Shown one piece after another: positions 12,801-27,800 of a stretch of 64,000 nucleotides of DNA. This DNA is from Siderastrea radians. Its lineage: Eukaryota; Cnidaria; Anthozoa; Scleractinia; Rhizangiidae. Below the pieces are notes generated by a model. The model was not told where the DNA came from, made no database searches, and saw only the letters and a program-made list of their open reading frames with translations. The stretch covers positions 2,842,881 to 2,906,880 of the forward strand of contig OZ024887.1 in the NCBI GenBank assembly GCA_964017195.1, given 5' to 3'. The translations under genes were made by a program, and so were the position numbers. How positions within the stretch are numbered: position 1 is the first letter of the stretch; the number at the start of each line of letters is the position of its first letter.

Positions 12801-15800
12801 CTGTTGTATCTCCTGCGATACTTGCGCCGTTTTATAACTCTCTTCCAATGTCGCCGATAACGCACACTTATTTGCCTTTTCCTGATTCGCACAAACCTGT
12901 ATTTTTGTTTGTATATAATTCTCAGGCGACCGCGATATATCTTGGGCCTCCTCCATCTGCGACCAACCTTTATTTTCAGGAGCCTGCCAATTGGTCGATA
13001 GCGTCCTCTTCGTCCAATTCTTACTCGGGTTTTACGGAACCTAACAATGCACAAGACCGTGTTAGATTGAAAAAACATGGATAATAGGGCCTTTATTTCT
13101 ATTTCCGGCTCTTTGGGATTTGCTTTTGCTACTTGGGGACATTGTCATGCTATTTTTGAACCTTTCTTTTGTCTATTTAGAGACATGGCTTTTGTCCTCT
13201 TAGGACCTAAAAAGATTTAAATCACAAGATTGTCGTAAAAATGGATTGGATTTTGCGGAGCTAATCTGGCCTGTTGTTGTTGTTGTTGCTGCTGTTGTGT
13301 CCGCTTATTTTTGGACAGAATTCCTTCCCTTCCAGTTAGGTACACAACGTTCTTGTCGTGTAGTCCCTCACATACAGTAATAATAATAATTTGTAGTTTT
13401 GCTATCATCATCACAATTATTTTTTGGCAAGTAGTTAAAATAGCGACCAAGCTGCAAACGCCCACGGTTTCTGTAGAAGTGTTACCAACTCCCCCGTCTG
13501 GATGGGATGTTAACCCATCGTAGGGTTCACTTAGCATTATGTTAGATTTCCATTACAGTTCGAGGGTGTCCATTAATATACCTCTATGTAGCTACATAAA
13601 TTATAGCGCTCATGCAAAACTATCTTTTGAGAATTTGAAATTATTTGAAAAAAAAGGAGAGATCAATCACTCATCATTCTGTTTACCTCAATCGCCTCCA
13701 TGTCTTTTTTATCTTGATCATAAAGCCACGACGTCGACTATACACACGTCTCCAGCGACGACCATACCGGTAACGCATCACACAACGGCCTCTCCTTCGC
13801 CTCCTTGATACTCTCTTACGTCTCCTTCGTCGTCTTCTCCTGCGTCGGCGTCGTCTTCTTCTCCTTCGTCGTCTTTTCCTTCGTCGTCTTCTCAGTTTTC
13901 GTCTTAGCCGTCTTTTGCGTCTTCTCCTTCTGGCTATTCTTCTCTTTCTTCGTCCTCCTCTTCTTCGTCTTGTAACTCTTCTCCATCCTCTCCTGTACCG
14001 CAAACGTACTCCTCCTCGTCTTGTTATTCGTAATCGTCTGTACCGACGCCCTCTCCTTATGCACAACCTTCCGCGCCGCACTCTTGCCTTTCGCCATGTT
14101 CTTCGTATTTTTATCCTCAGTCTGTTTCGTAGACCACGGATACGACGCCATCCACGTCTTCGCCTCACGTATATCTGTCGTCCGCGATATCTAAAAGAGT
14201 TTAAACAAGCATAAGTTAGATCATGGTGTATGAATATATGAGTACTGGTGACTGGGGGACTGTGTAGGCGTCAAAAAGAACACCAAACTCAAACAAACTG
14301 AAAGTTTCTTTGATGCCCTACTAAAATGTTGATATGGAGAATTATTGTTTCCTTCTTGATGTCAAAACATTAAGGCTTAAGATATCGCTCTACACCCATT
14401 AATAAGGTAAGAGCGAAGAAAGAAATCTTTGCAATTTTTTGCTCGGTAGAATAGAGATGATTTAACTGCCATGTTCCTACGAAGGTTTACCATTTTAGTA
14501 AAGAAATTCCTTTAAGTGTAAACTTTTCAAGTACAATCAAAAGCAAAATAAACCAGTTAACTTCATGTACAGGAAGGGACTTTTTGCAAACTTAATGCCC
14601 TCAAACGTGTATTGGTATGTTTACGCTGTATAAAGCATGTTGCAGATGAAAGGGCTGCTGAAGCCATTTAAGCAAAGAAGTCAAGAATATGAACGGCTTT
14701 TCCACCCCCAAGCGTTAAAGTATGACCAGTTTTTATCAATTGACATGCTTTTGAAGAGATGACTGTACAACACAGTTTTCTCCACTGAAGTTCAGTTATG
14801 AACTGAAATTGAGAACAAACTCAACTTCATAGGTAAACTTGAGTTGGCTTTATTAAGGATGTAGTTGAATTCTGAGCGAATATTGAGGTTGAATTTGAAT
14901 TTTGACTGAATATTGAAGCTGTGTTTAAAATTTGATTGGATGTTGAGCTGTTTGAATTCTGATTGGTATTAAGGCTGTGTTTGAATTCTGATTAGATGTT
15001 GAAGATGCTTGAATTCTGATTGGATGTTGACACTGTTTGAATTCTGATTGGATGTTGAGGCTGTTTGAATTTTGATTGGACAGTAATGCTGTGTTTGAAG
15101 TTTTGTTGGATATTGAGGCCGTGTTTGAATCATTAGAATACGAGCCTTAGGTTGAATACAAGTTTCATGCACGAATTCTGAAATTCAAGACTTAACGAAC
15201 GGTTGCGTTTTTACTGGCTTCAACTGTAACAGCGAAGACTCATAAAACAAAGAAGTTTCGTTCAACAGGTTTAAAAGGTCGGGTTCGAAGCAGATGTTTG
15301 TTTCCTGTTCCTTGTGGCTTTAAGCTTCATGGCGCGAATTACAATGCCATATAGGTTTTGATCAATATACAAATGTTCAAGCAAAATCGAAGCTATATAA
15401 CCTGCAAGTGGTTTTCCGCAGGTTCTCTACATTAAGATCAAGCTGAGACTTTAAAAATGTTGCATTTCGTTGATGGATAAAAGCCGCATATCCCAAAGGA
15501 GTATCCAACGAGCAAGAGAATTCAAACTAACAGCAAATTCAACGCACATGACACGGAGAGAGGACTTCAGGACCCGGGACATACTTGTGACTGGCAAGTG
15601 CTCTGACCATTGCATCAGCTATGCTCTCGTTGGGTTAACTAACTAGCTTTTTCTTACCTAAACCGTCTAAGACGTCTCCTGAAACGGAAAACAAGTTTCC
15701 TTCTTCTTAGGATCACTCTCCTCCATCTCCGAGCATATCGGAAACGTATTCCGCAACGTCGTCTCCTTCTCCTCCGTCTTCGTCTTCGTCGGCGTATCTT

Positions 15801-18800
15801 CCTTCTCCTCCGCCTTCTTCTCCTCTTCCTTCGGCGCCTTCGTCGTCTTCTTTGTCTTCGCCTTCTGCGTCTTCTTCGCCTTGCTTTATTTCTTCCGTAC
15901 CTTCTGCTTCTTCTTCGTCTTTTGATCTTAAACCACTTTCGCCCGTATCTGACCTTGACACTTCTTCTTCCCAGCTTGACTAATCTGTATTTCTTCATAT
16001 ATCGTATTCTTGGTCTTCCACCCACAATACGCAATCTTCTCCATTTTAAGGCATATCGGAGCTTAAACCTCCTTTTGATGGTAAACCAGCGTCCTCTGCT
16101 GCCAACTCTAACTCTTCCCCTACGGTACCTGCAAGAGAATCATCAAGACTCCTTCAGAGAAAAAATTGAAAAAAATACTATTTACTAGAAATACGTAACT
16201 CACAACCAATCAAGTACCCGGGCAGTCGGTGAACCAAACAACCGAGTGTTTGAGCCTCCGAGTATCCAAGCAATCAGGTGTTCGAGCAATCGTGTAACAT
16301 TTCACCCAAAGAGTGGATCACCAACTATACGAGTGCTTAAAAGCATCCGTGGTGTTTCTCTTCATTACCCACCTCAATGTTCTCCATCGACGCCCACATA
16401 AAACTCTCAAATACCCTCTTCTGCTTCGCACAGGTCTCCATCTGCCACGGTATTTCAGACGTATTACAGAACGCCGACGCAGCCTTCGCCTTCGCCTTAG
16501 CCTTCGTCTGCGTCTTCGTCGTCTCCGTCGCCTTCTCCTTCGTCGTCGTCTGCGTCGTCTTCGACGTCGCCTCTTGACAACTCGTCTTCGTCTTGTACGT
16601 CGTCCTAAAAAGGGGAATCACCGGCAATAAAAAAGGGTTTTGTTGTGATTCAAATAACCATAATGCTGCTGCCTATCTCTAGTCTCTATCTCAGGGCTAT
16701 TCTCAGCATTTATTTTGAAGGTACCGTACTAAGAAAAATAATTTGAGTTTTTGAACACGAAAGTTCGACACCTTAACCACATTGCGATCCCTGTTAAGAA
16801 GGCCAGTTCTCTAGGGTTGAAGGAAGCTCTTTGTTTTTCGTTCAATGTTCGCCACTGGGAACCCATTTAAACCAGGCATATATTTTTTTCTTTTTTTATT
16901 GTTAAAACGTCCATAAAACGCAAAGCTACCGTGAGCGGTTAAACAAGCCCAGAGTGAAAAAACATTACAGAACCTTTGATTCTGCAATAAGGACACACTT
17001 GGATCTCACCCTTCCTGGTCTTAATAAAAGAAGGTCAAGTGCGTCTATATAACATATTATCTGATTTTTACCTCTCCGTCTCCTCCGCAGGAAGCGGAGT
17101 CGTCTGCCTCTTCTCAATTTGCCTCGATACCGGACGTATCCAAGTCTTCCCTTTCTCTTCACCCTAAGTCTCCTTCCCTTGAATTTTGTAAACCATGAGT
17201 ACCGGCGCCGGACAGTCTGATATCGACGGCCGATCTTCACCAAAAAACGTCTTCCTCTGCGCTTTATGGGCCTGTAACGTTTGCCAAAACGGATTTGGAA
17301 AGTTTTGGGGTTTCGGCGGAGCCATCTCAAACGCTTTTTGTAACGCAAGTACCATCGTCTTCCTCTCCTGAGGATACGTCTCCATCTGCGGCCGAGTTTT
17401 AAAAACAATTTCTTCCCACGATATCGTAATCGACACCATCTCCTCGAGAACTTGATCCTTAGTCGTCTCACGATCTTGCGATACACTCGTACACGAGATC
17501 CTATTCTTATGCGATACGATGGCCTTCCTCGTCTTAGTTTGCGAAATCTTCCTTTGAAACGTATTCTGGGTCGCACTCGTCCTAGTGATAAAAAGCGTGA
17601 ATTAAAAACCTTTTTTCTTTTTATCAAGTTATAACAAACGAAGAAAGATTAAACAATGCAAAATTGCGTTCTAAGGAGGCTCCGTATTAATAGGGGCACT
17701 TAAAGGGTAATATATCTACTGACCGCTGGCTTTCAGTATTAATCTACTTCGGATTGGCTCTCGAAAGCAATTGTGTGTGCTTCATTTTTATTAATATGTC
17801 ACCGTAATTGCTTAAGATCAGTCTTATGAATTACATCCAAAAACACTGAAAACGAGCTAAAAGAAAACCAAGATGGGTTTGGAGAAAGAGTGAACAAGTC
17901 ACTTTCATTGTTTTTGATTTGTCCACACACTTCTCCATTTCTGCTGTTATTACTGTTTTCGCTTTTTCTTTCGCACGCTGCCGGCCTTTTACAACAAGTA
18001 CTTATGTATGGCTTCTGTTCACATTGCGTACCTTTGTTTGCGTTTGCAAACCTCCTTTAGTTAATTGTTTCTTGCGCCAGACCAATCAGAGTGAAAGCCC
18101 AAACAATGACCCAGGCCGCGTCTGATTGGTTCGTTGCAATACTTAGTTTGTTTTCGTTGGTCAGATGTGGATGTCTTTGCTGTAGTTCCGAGAAAGTCAT
18201 AAATATGCCATTTTAAAGCGCGAGGACAAAAATCAATTGTGATTTTTCCGGCATTTCGGAGAAAGGAATTCAACCTGTTCTCTATTATGACTCATATTAA
18301 TCTCAACAATCGTTTTACGTAAGACTTACACGAGTTTATTGCTAAGGACACACAGCGTTGAGTTACTAAATTGAGTAAAGGAATACAAGAGAATTTCTTT
18401 TGATAACGTGGGCTTCCAAATAAGGAAGTGAAAGTATATTACGCCATAGACCTTGCGAAGGGAACCAATCAGATTGCAATATCCTGTGGTGACAATATTG
18501 TAAATTGCAAAACTCGATATAATGCCTCCCTGAAACTAACTTTTAATGATCTGAAAAGCAATGCTGAGAAGCCTTGTGACTAGATCAGTTTTAATGGCTG
18601 ACTTTTTAGAGAGATAGAAGATGACAACTTACTTCGTCTTCTAGCGTAGGTTCTTCGACGGACTGAAAATACAAATAAATAGACAATGTGATTCACTCAG
18701 TGTTATCAGCCAGTAAATACACAAAATAACTTCAAAATGAACAGGATTAGTGACTAATAAAGTACAGAGTAGGTGGCTATTATGTGTAGTTGTCATCTGA

Positions 18801-21800
18801 ATTCAAACGGCGTCCATGTACAGGCTTTACTTTTTACTTCCTTTACTTGACGGTAGTAGTGGATAAATAGTTGTAAAGGCAATGCAAGTGATTATTCAAT
18901 TAAATATCCAAACGTGCCTGCTTAGCAACAACAACGCAATAAATTGTCAGAGACCGGGTGGCGACAAACAAACACTTATTCCTCCCTTAGCGGCAGCTCG
19001 CGTTTGTCTTGGATTTGATTTATTTCGGTAACTGATTAAAAACTCGCGCCGCTTTGCGTGACGGGTTATGAATGATAGGATTATAATTCATGGTATACAA
19101 ATACAAAAAACATCACCTAGGAGAGAAACGAAAGAAAGAAGCCAAAGTTTTGAAAAGGGCGAGTTTTACTTATCATTCAGTCAACAGATGATAATAAATG
19201 ATGAAACGCTAAAAAACCAAACAGGGGGATCTCCATCTTATAAATTTGACTACCTCAATGCACTTGACAGGATCAGTTAAAGCTAGTAAACTAGAAAGCT
19301 ATTTGTATTCTCCTATCTTATAACAGACTTACGTCTTAACCGTCTCCGTCTTCGATAGCGTATCCTCCTCCTGGCCAATCGTCCACTGACTCTGAACTTG
19401 AAGTAATTTTTCCTTCGTCCCTTTCGTTTCACTCGCATCACTCTAATGCGCCTTCCTCTGAATTTGAAGTATCGGGTACGCCAGAACCTAAACCTCACTG
19501 TGCGTCGTTTAAAGCGCATGGAATAGACACGCCCGCGCCGTATAACCGTCCTGTAACGACGTCCAACACGTAACTGGAACTTCTGTGTTACCATCCAACG
19601 TCTGCTATAGAAGACACGCCACGTTCGTCCACGTCTGATGACGCGGCATTTTCGTCTACCAACGCGTATCCTCCAGCGGCGTCCAAACCGCTTAGGACGG
19701 TACCACCGTCCTCGGAAATAGATCTTCACCCTTGAGGTTATTCGGTCAAAGCGGTAGGTGCGACGTCCGATTCGGAATTTGATGCCACGGCGTCCGCGTC
19801 TTATTCGTCGTATGCGCCCTCTGTACCGTATCTTCTGTCGTCGATAGCCTTCAGTAGAAAAGAAACAAAAAAAGGGAGAGGAGTTACAATGAGCTGAATA
19901 TGTTGGACGGATATAAGCCAGGTTTAAGGTGAGAGCGTTTTAAGTGAACGAGACCTCATCGATATGATTATGACTGACATGTGCCACCTTTCCTTTCCCA
20001 TGCAGTCAACTAAGTGACGAGTTGTCATTGTCAGTCAATGAATTGTTGCTATACCCAGACATGGTCAGGAAGCCCTCAATATCTGCCATCTAAACATAAC
20101 AAACATCCAGCAGCAAACGCAGGCGGACACTTGAAAGCGAGGGTGTATTAGTGCTTTCGGGGCCTGGATTTTCACACCTGGAAGATAAGACTTAACGCTC
20201 TCGAAAATTCAGGGTGATTCTTGGTGTTACGGAAACCATTGTTGCTTAGCTGTTGTGGTTATTGTTATTGCCTTTTAAATCTGTTGTTTTACGTCATTTG
20301 GTGATCACAACATCCGCAACACCAAGAGACTGCCAAAATTCAGAACATCTTTGGATCTTTGAAAACTGGGAATTCAACTGACAAAATGTCGTACTGTGTT
20401 GTCGAAGCGGAATCTTCAAATTCACCAGCTCAAGAAAATTAAGTATCCCTCGGGATTTTAGAAGATAAAAGGTTTTTAAAATTATTTTATATTCGAGATT
20501 ACTCTTTGACTGTTAGGTTTTCATCGAACTGCGTTTCTTTTCGTCTGGACAATTACTATGGTTTTTGTATTTTCTATATCTCGTTAATGTAATTGCACTA
20601 AGGTATTACCGAAGTAACCTTCGTCAATGCAATACTGTGTCACCAAACGCTATTGCATTTCCAAGTCTTTAGGATTAATATTCAAAACTATTTTTAATGT
20701 CATCAAGGGAAAAAGGTCACTGAAGAAGTGACGATTGGGCCTAATTTCATAATCTAAAATACGTTTAACTTCAACATTCAATATCTTTAGTGCAACTCAG
20801 TAAAGAACTGCAAATTTGTTTCCTTCTATACCAGCAAAGTCGGTCTTGTACTACCAAAGTGATGATTTGCATACCTCAAAAGAATCGAAAGAGAAGAAAA
20901 ATAACTTACGTCTACGACGGCGCCTTCTGCGTCTTCTCTGTCTGCGACCTGAAAACCAGAATAATTTTAACAATCAACAAAAAATGCAAAAGACGGATAT
21001 TATTGGTAAATTCAGACCTCTTGTACTACTTATAGTTCATCTCTCTGTTGAGTGTTACGGTGATGTAGTATAAAAAGGGTTAGGAGTTAGGAGTCTTTAC
21101 GCAAGCGTACTGCATTTTTAATGTCCAAGAGAAAATGAAGAACTTCTTGTAGCCTAACGTGACACGTAAACGACATGACATTCAGAGACACGTACGACGT
21201 GTACGAAACGTACGTGACACGGTTCATTTTAGGTTCAAAGTAATTGTTTTGGTGGTTTAGAAAAGTTCCGATTAAAATCCTGAACGGGGGTTGAAATAAC
21301 TCCAATCCCAAACGTGAGGTATTCTTACTTTTTATGGAGTTGACTTGACTCCACTACCACAATATATACATCTTTCTTGGAGTTAAAATAACTCCAAACG
21401 GAATTACTCCACCCTAACTCCACTTCAGATATTACCGTACTTCAACTCTCTGAGATTTATTGTATACTTACGCCGTGCTCTTCGTCCTCGACGTCGATAC
21501 CGACCTGCGAAAAGAAACTAACATGTAAATGGTTTTTTCTACAACTGGTGCTTATCTCCTCTCTCTCTCTCTCCCTCTCTGTAACATGAAGCAGTTAACC
21601 ATCAGAGCTCCCCTTCCTTGCTTGGACTTTACTTTTTCACATTCTTTTTCTTCCCAAGAGTGTAAACCGAGCCAAAACTATTTTTGAAGAAAAAAACATC
21701 GCTGGGGAGACAGATTTATATTTCAATATAGATCTGTTATTAAATGCGTGCGATCGATAACTTTAAGCATTTCAAACCAAATCACCCAAGTTTTCTACAG

Positions 21801-24800
21801 CAGCATGCTTCGTGTTGCTTTTTACCATGACGTCATTGATTTCTTGGCAAACTAAATACATGTAAAACAGTGACAGTCATGATGGCTATCGTCCAATACA
21901 GTGCGCCTTTATTGTGAGTGTCAGGTGTAGCTAATAGATTTTAAATTTGTTACAAATTTAAAAACGTTATCTGGTTAAAAGGATTTGAAACGGTACGTTT
22001 TCGGCTACCAGTCTGAAAGAATGGCGTTATCATTATTGATGTGTAACGGAAACTAACACATACAGACCGATATTTAGATTTTTCCTCTCATCATGAAATG
22101 AAACACAAAGTCAGCACGGCCTCGAATCTTCTGTACCGGGCATCTAACCTCCCTAGTACTAATGAAGGCAAAACCCAAGAGATCATCCACGCCACTGACG
22201 CGTTAAAAGCCAATGGTTATCCCTCAACTGTTATCTCCAACACCTTAAACAAGAAGGCACCCTCACAAACAGTCCCTCCACCTGAAGAACTAGTTTCTAT
22301 GTTTTTCAAATGGGCCGATCCACCAGACGCATACCGTAACAACAAAATCCGAGCGGTCAGCAAACCCTTTAAAACTCCTTCAAAACTCTCCAAGAATTCC
22401 CGTCTCCAAAATTTAGACAGCCCATGGATCTCCAAACAAACGTAGTGTACAAAATTCCATGTTCAGACTACTCCTGGAACTACATAGGAGAGACTGGCAG
22501 ATGCTTTCAAACTCGAAAGAAAGAACACAAATGAAATCTTAAAAACTATGCAAAAGGCTCAAATATTTCTAACCACGCTTGGTCAAACAACCACCTAATT
22601 GACTTTGAAAATGCTTGCGTAATTGACAAGGGCAATTATCGTGTCCGTAAGACTCTGGAATCTTGGCATACTGCGAAAAACATCAATGCCGACCAATAAC
22701 TCAAAACCGTTGCCTAGGCAATATTCCATTCTCTTATGACCATTTGTCATTTTTAAATTTACTTTCACCTTTCACACATTTTTTACTGCACATTTTTACT
22801 GTTTGTTAGTTTTTTTCGCACATTTATTGCTTATATTTGTAATTTTTGCTTTCTATTTTAGTGTTCGTCAAAGGCTACAGACTGGTAGCCGAAAGCTTAC
22901 CGTTTCAAATCTCTTTAACCAAAGAACGTTTTTAAATTTTTAATATGTTTCATTCTGGTTACTCCTCCATTTTTAAAGATTTTAAATTGCTTAAAAAAAC
23001 AATTAGCAGTAATCAAACTAGGCACATCTTTAGTGGCAAGGCTTGTTCGTTTTATTGAAGATCGACTTGTAAATTTTTTTTCTGAACACATAAGATTAAA
23101 TTAGCCAAATCTCTATCTAGAATACCGGTTAATAATTCGAGTGAAGTCCCCTCACAATGGCACAAACTCACATAACCAACAGTAAGGTTCTCAAAATCAC
23201 TAAAATCACGAAAAAAGCCCTGATTATAAAAAAGCCGTCACCGATCAGCCCGTCAAACTTAACGAAATCTTGGAAACAATTTTTTTATGAATACAAACTT
23301 TGACCAAGATTCTGCCCACATTGTACCTTGGACGTATTGTGAGCAGCCATATCATAATAGGTGTAAAAGCTTTTCTTTCTTTAGTTTTGTTTTCTATAAT
23401 TAGTATTTTTATCATTTTTTGTCCCATGCAATTTATTTTTCGGGGGTGAACTAGCTCGTATGGTTCCTATGTGCCTTTCTAATCCTTCTCCACTGCATCT
23501 CTTCTTTCTCCCTCTCTCTCTCTCTTTTTAAATTTTACCTTATGTAAGTATGCTGTAAAAATGGAAAAAAGATATTTTATTATATGAAAAGAAGTGACTT
23601 GCAGGGTACAAGATATAACCTATATTTGGCATCTTAATAGATAACGAACTTACGTCTGATACGGATCCTCCGTATTTTACCATAACGACCCTTCCTGAAG
23701 ATCCTCACACGTCTTCTGCCAATCAGCTTCACTCTCACTCGTCTGCCACGGATACGTATGCTACAACGTACACGGCGCCTTACGCGTGTCCACCGCTTCT
23801 TTCGCCTTATGTACCATAACTTCCTACGCCGTCTAATTCGGATTCTTCGCTTTCTCCATCTTAAAATCAGCCTGACACGTTTTATTCTCCTCCATTTTCT
23901 TCTTCTTCTTACGAACCACTTGCGACCGAATCTTTTAAGTCCACACCATTTTCTTCTGATACGGACCCGCCATCGCCTTCCAAAGCGTTTAATTTTCCTG
24001 TATTTCCGGCGAATATAAATCCTTATTCTTCTCCTAAACCTACGGATGCGTCTCTTTAGGCGTCCGAAGAAGTATCTCCTTCTTACTCTTACACGACGTC
24101 GTTTGCCACGGAAGCGGAGATATCTCCTACCTGTACAAACCGAGAAAATACATTTTTAATTTTCTTTGGTATAAGTAATAAAACATAAAGTGTGCAAGAG
24201 GACAGTTCTAAACTTAGATTGAGTTAAAATAAGGGTGCCAGGGTGCCAAGTATAAATACAGAAGTCCTGTTACAAAAATGATTTTGTGGTCTGTGCATGA
24301 TTCTGTTGTGATGCACCATTTCTGACATTTTTTGCAGCCTAAAGACCAAAACATCATTGTGATAAATCGTCTTACACTCGCCTAAACTGCTGTTACTGCC
24401 ACCGATGTATGTCAGGTTGCTTTTTTTCTTTTGATCTTGTTGATGTTAGGGCTTGCCCTTGTCCTTATAATTTAACGTAAACCAAAGCTAAGATTAGAAC
24501 ATTACAAAGTTACTTTTGTTTTCAAATACGTACGTTTTCCTCTTCGTCCATACCGACCTAAAAAGAAACACCAGACGAAAGCGTTATTTATTAACACAAT
24601 TTCAATGTTATGTTATCATTTAGATTGGGGAGTTTCTCAAGTGCAGCAGGGTTGGCTTTAATTAAGTGCTGTATAAAACATCCTAGCGAACAGCGAATTT
24701 TTAACACAGCGGTAACATTTCCGGGCACCACCTTCCAGATATGGAAGTTGCCACGATTCCTTGAAACTTTATATAAAGCTGCCAGTCAGGTAATTTTTGT

Positions 24801-27800
24801 ACATAACGGTTAAGGAAGTTTACTGAAATTCTTTTGCGGAATTCAAACTAAAGGGAGATTATGGAGCGTGAAATGTTGATGAGGTTTTACCAAGCTGAAA
24901 GGGATTTAGGCACAGCTTTAAGACAAATGGAATAGATGGACGATATGATGAATTAACTGGAAACGTAAATAGGTTAATATTTCCTGTATTACAACGAAAT
25001 AATCCCACTAGCTTAACTCAGCTCGTGGTGTTTTTTGAAAAAATTGAAACATTACTAGGTGGAATTATTTCCAAATACTACTACAAGTAGTGAGATTACT
25101 AATACTAGTCCAGTGTATTGCCGGAGTCTTACAATAATCTCTACCGCTAATACAACCATAATTGAACAAAAACTATTATTGTCACCCTGTGCTATGACAA
25201 ATTTGGTCGCAACGATCCGAACTTTATTAAAGCATAATAGTTAAATTATTTTGGGCACGTTTGTTGCACAAGATGTAGATAGATATAAAAGCTGTAACGG
25301 CAGTGATAATTTACAAGTGCTTACGTCTTCTTCGCCTGCGTCTTCGTCTCCTTCTTCGTCGTCTTCGTCTTCGACGACGTCTTTGTCGTCTTCTCCTCCT
25401 TCTTCGACCTACATTAATTTGAAGGAAAAGGTGGATTATTTCTCTCCAAATATATTTTTTCTATTGTTTGATTCCTTTGTATGTTTGTAAAGGCCTGTTT
25501 ACACATGCGATTTTTTGTGCAATTTTGGTCGCACTTTTCAGTGCAATTTTTGTCGCTTTCGGGCTCGCGATAAAAATTGCAAGTGTAAACTAGCGGCGAT
25601 TTCAGTGCGATTTGTCGCTGCGATATCGCAGAGGTTTCGAACATGTTCAAAACTTGATGCAACTTGGCAGCAATTTGAGGGAAATTGCAGCAAATATCGC
25701 ACTGGAATGGCAGCAAAATCGCTGCTAGTTTACACTTGCGACAAAAATTGCATTGGAGAGAGCGACAAAAATTGCACCAAAAATCGCATGTGTAAACGGG
25801 CCTTAAGCCGTTCCAGTGGTTCCATTGTATATCATTCATTCACATACTGAAAACTTAGATTATAACGTCTCTTCTTTCTCGCTGCTCTTTTCAGGCTTCT
25901 TTTTCGTAAACAAACGGATACCATCGCCGGCTTAGACAGAAATTATTTTGTCTTTCTCGATTTTCACATCTTTTATTTTATCTTGCAATACCTTGCATAG
26001 TTTATCCGACATTCAGTTGCTATTTGTTACCTCGCAAGCGGCGCCGTCTTCCGTAACGTGCACGTCTGCGCTTGAGCCATCTTCTATTGATCCTAATCTT
26101 GTAACGTCTTCCTCTTCTCCTCACAACAAGTTTTCTTCCTTTATATCTCATGTAATACCGTCTTCTACGTGTTACACGAATCCATCTTTTTCTTATACGA
26201 ATGTACCGCCTCCTGCCACGACGCTTCACATATCTCCACTTTCGACGGAACTTCACTTGATACTTGGATTTGCCAAGGAAAATAGACCACCTCTTACCGC
26301 GATAGAAGACTCGGTATCTCCTGCCGTAACGTCTGATGCGGAGCCAAGACCGCCCGTATTTCAAATACCGAACGCCGCGCCTTCGTCGCAGGAGTCTCCA
26401 ACCTCTTCTGAAGTAGACCCTGGATCGTTGTCCTCTACGTCTGATGACGTACCGACGCCTTCGGAGGCGGATGGTCCATCGTCTTCTGCCTTTTCTCACG
26501 CGTCGGTATCTACCACGGAACCTTAGTCTACGACCACGCCATTCTGGATAAAAGAAAACAAAGTGTATTTGTGAAGCACTGGTGTCCTGAGGTTTGATTT
26601 GTGCAATTCATGTAGAACTATGACCAGCTGTTGTTTTTAGGAATGGTAGCCAATTCGGATGCATGGTCTCCCTGTTTGCACAGAGAAACGAAAGAGAATC
26701 TTGTTGAAATAACCAATTACGCTTCCACGCGTATTGCATGTTAAGGTAAAGTATTACTTCGACTTAATCGCTTGGATGAGTTAACTTAAATGTGGAATAT
26801 TTTGTTTAAGCCGACTTTGCAGGTGAGTGAAATTCCTGTCTGTCAAATTCTGAGACGCCTAAGTTCTTTCCCATTTAGTGATGAATGAGGCAAGCTAAAG
26901 AGGAGCTACTTGATAAAGACATCACACCTGAACCTGCACAGTAGTATAAAATAGCTTAACTAGTACTGTTAAGTGATGAATGTCAAAGATAAATGCAAAG
27001 ACCATTAAGAGCAAGTTGTTTTCTTCAAGGTACATATAAGATAGCCAGCAAAACAGGCGTCAGAGCGACGCCTGCGGTATTAGCGACGAAATACATTTGC
27101 TCAGAAAGGAGCGGGCTACTCGCTCAGGACCTCTTAACTGTGTGTTTATCACAGTTTGCCTAGAAATACGAAACAAGTTAGCCTCTCAGTCATACGTACT
27201 TGGTCTTCTTCGAACACGTCGCCTTAGACGCAACCTTCGCCGTCGTCTGCGACGTCTTCTGCGTCTGCGTCGTCTTCTTCGACGTCGTCGGCGCCGCCTT
27301 CTTCGTCTCTTTATTCTCAATCTTCGTCTTCCTATCAGCAAATACACCACAAAGAAAGGCACATTTTTTAACGGGATTACAAAGTTCAACATTGTTGTGG
27401 AAAATAAAGCAAGCACCAGAAAATTAAAACATTATCCCTCTGCTCGTTAACTTGAATTTAAATGCTGTGGAACGTAGGTAATATTTCTATTATTATAGTG
27501 TTAATAGTTAATAGTTAGTACTAGGAAGTAAAAAAGATCATTTGATTCCTCTAAAGAGAAATAGTTTAAACTGAGAGCATACGCATTAAGAAAGTGTATC
27601 AGCAAACTTAATTACGATGGCTGCTGCAAACACGTGAGAATTAAATGCACTAAACCAGACTGTTTATTTACATTGCGTTCAGGGGACGCTTATAGACTAT
27701 GTGATTAGTCATTGGTGCATCGATTTATCAAATTCACCAAAGAAATTTTTACATTTCAGTACCACGAGAATATGCGGGCCTTTCGGGTTCAAATTCCGCT

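Larger units (their letters stand above)
7341..15657. other. Introns between exons 48 and 54: mostly no recognised feature
   Basis: The non-exonic stretches at 7,341-8,482, 8,942-10,169, 10,620-11,359, 11,882-12,554 and 13,041-13,686 hold no convincing second gene. Near 9,735-9,760 there is a C-rich run, near 13,270 a TGT/TGC triplet run, and 9,840-10,075 has low-level similarity to a dispersed repeat also seen near 28.1-28.4, 48.0-48.2 and 54.6-54.8 kb. Confidence 0.5.
17582..21471. other. Introns around exons 42-46: no recognised feature
   Basis: Apart from exons 43-45 I found no gene, RNA or clear element in 17,582-18,632, 18,663-19,332, 19,849-20,909 and 20,949-21,471. Further unseen microexons of 20-40 nt are possible here. 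Confidence 0.4.

Noticed and set aside
15713..15961. Acidic Glu/Asp-rich minus-strand frame overlapping linkers and composite exons
   Set aside because: Stops break it in exons 4, 6, 8, 18, 23, 24, 37, 47 and in the module exons. Its near-complete lack of GAG, GAT, GGT and GCG-type codons is explained by an Arg frame, not by normal codon use.
16367..16372. Donor TGG|GTAATG for exon 47
   Set aside because: It leaves phase 0 and cannot join exon 48 in frame; TTGAG|GTGGGT gives phase 2 as required.
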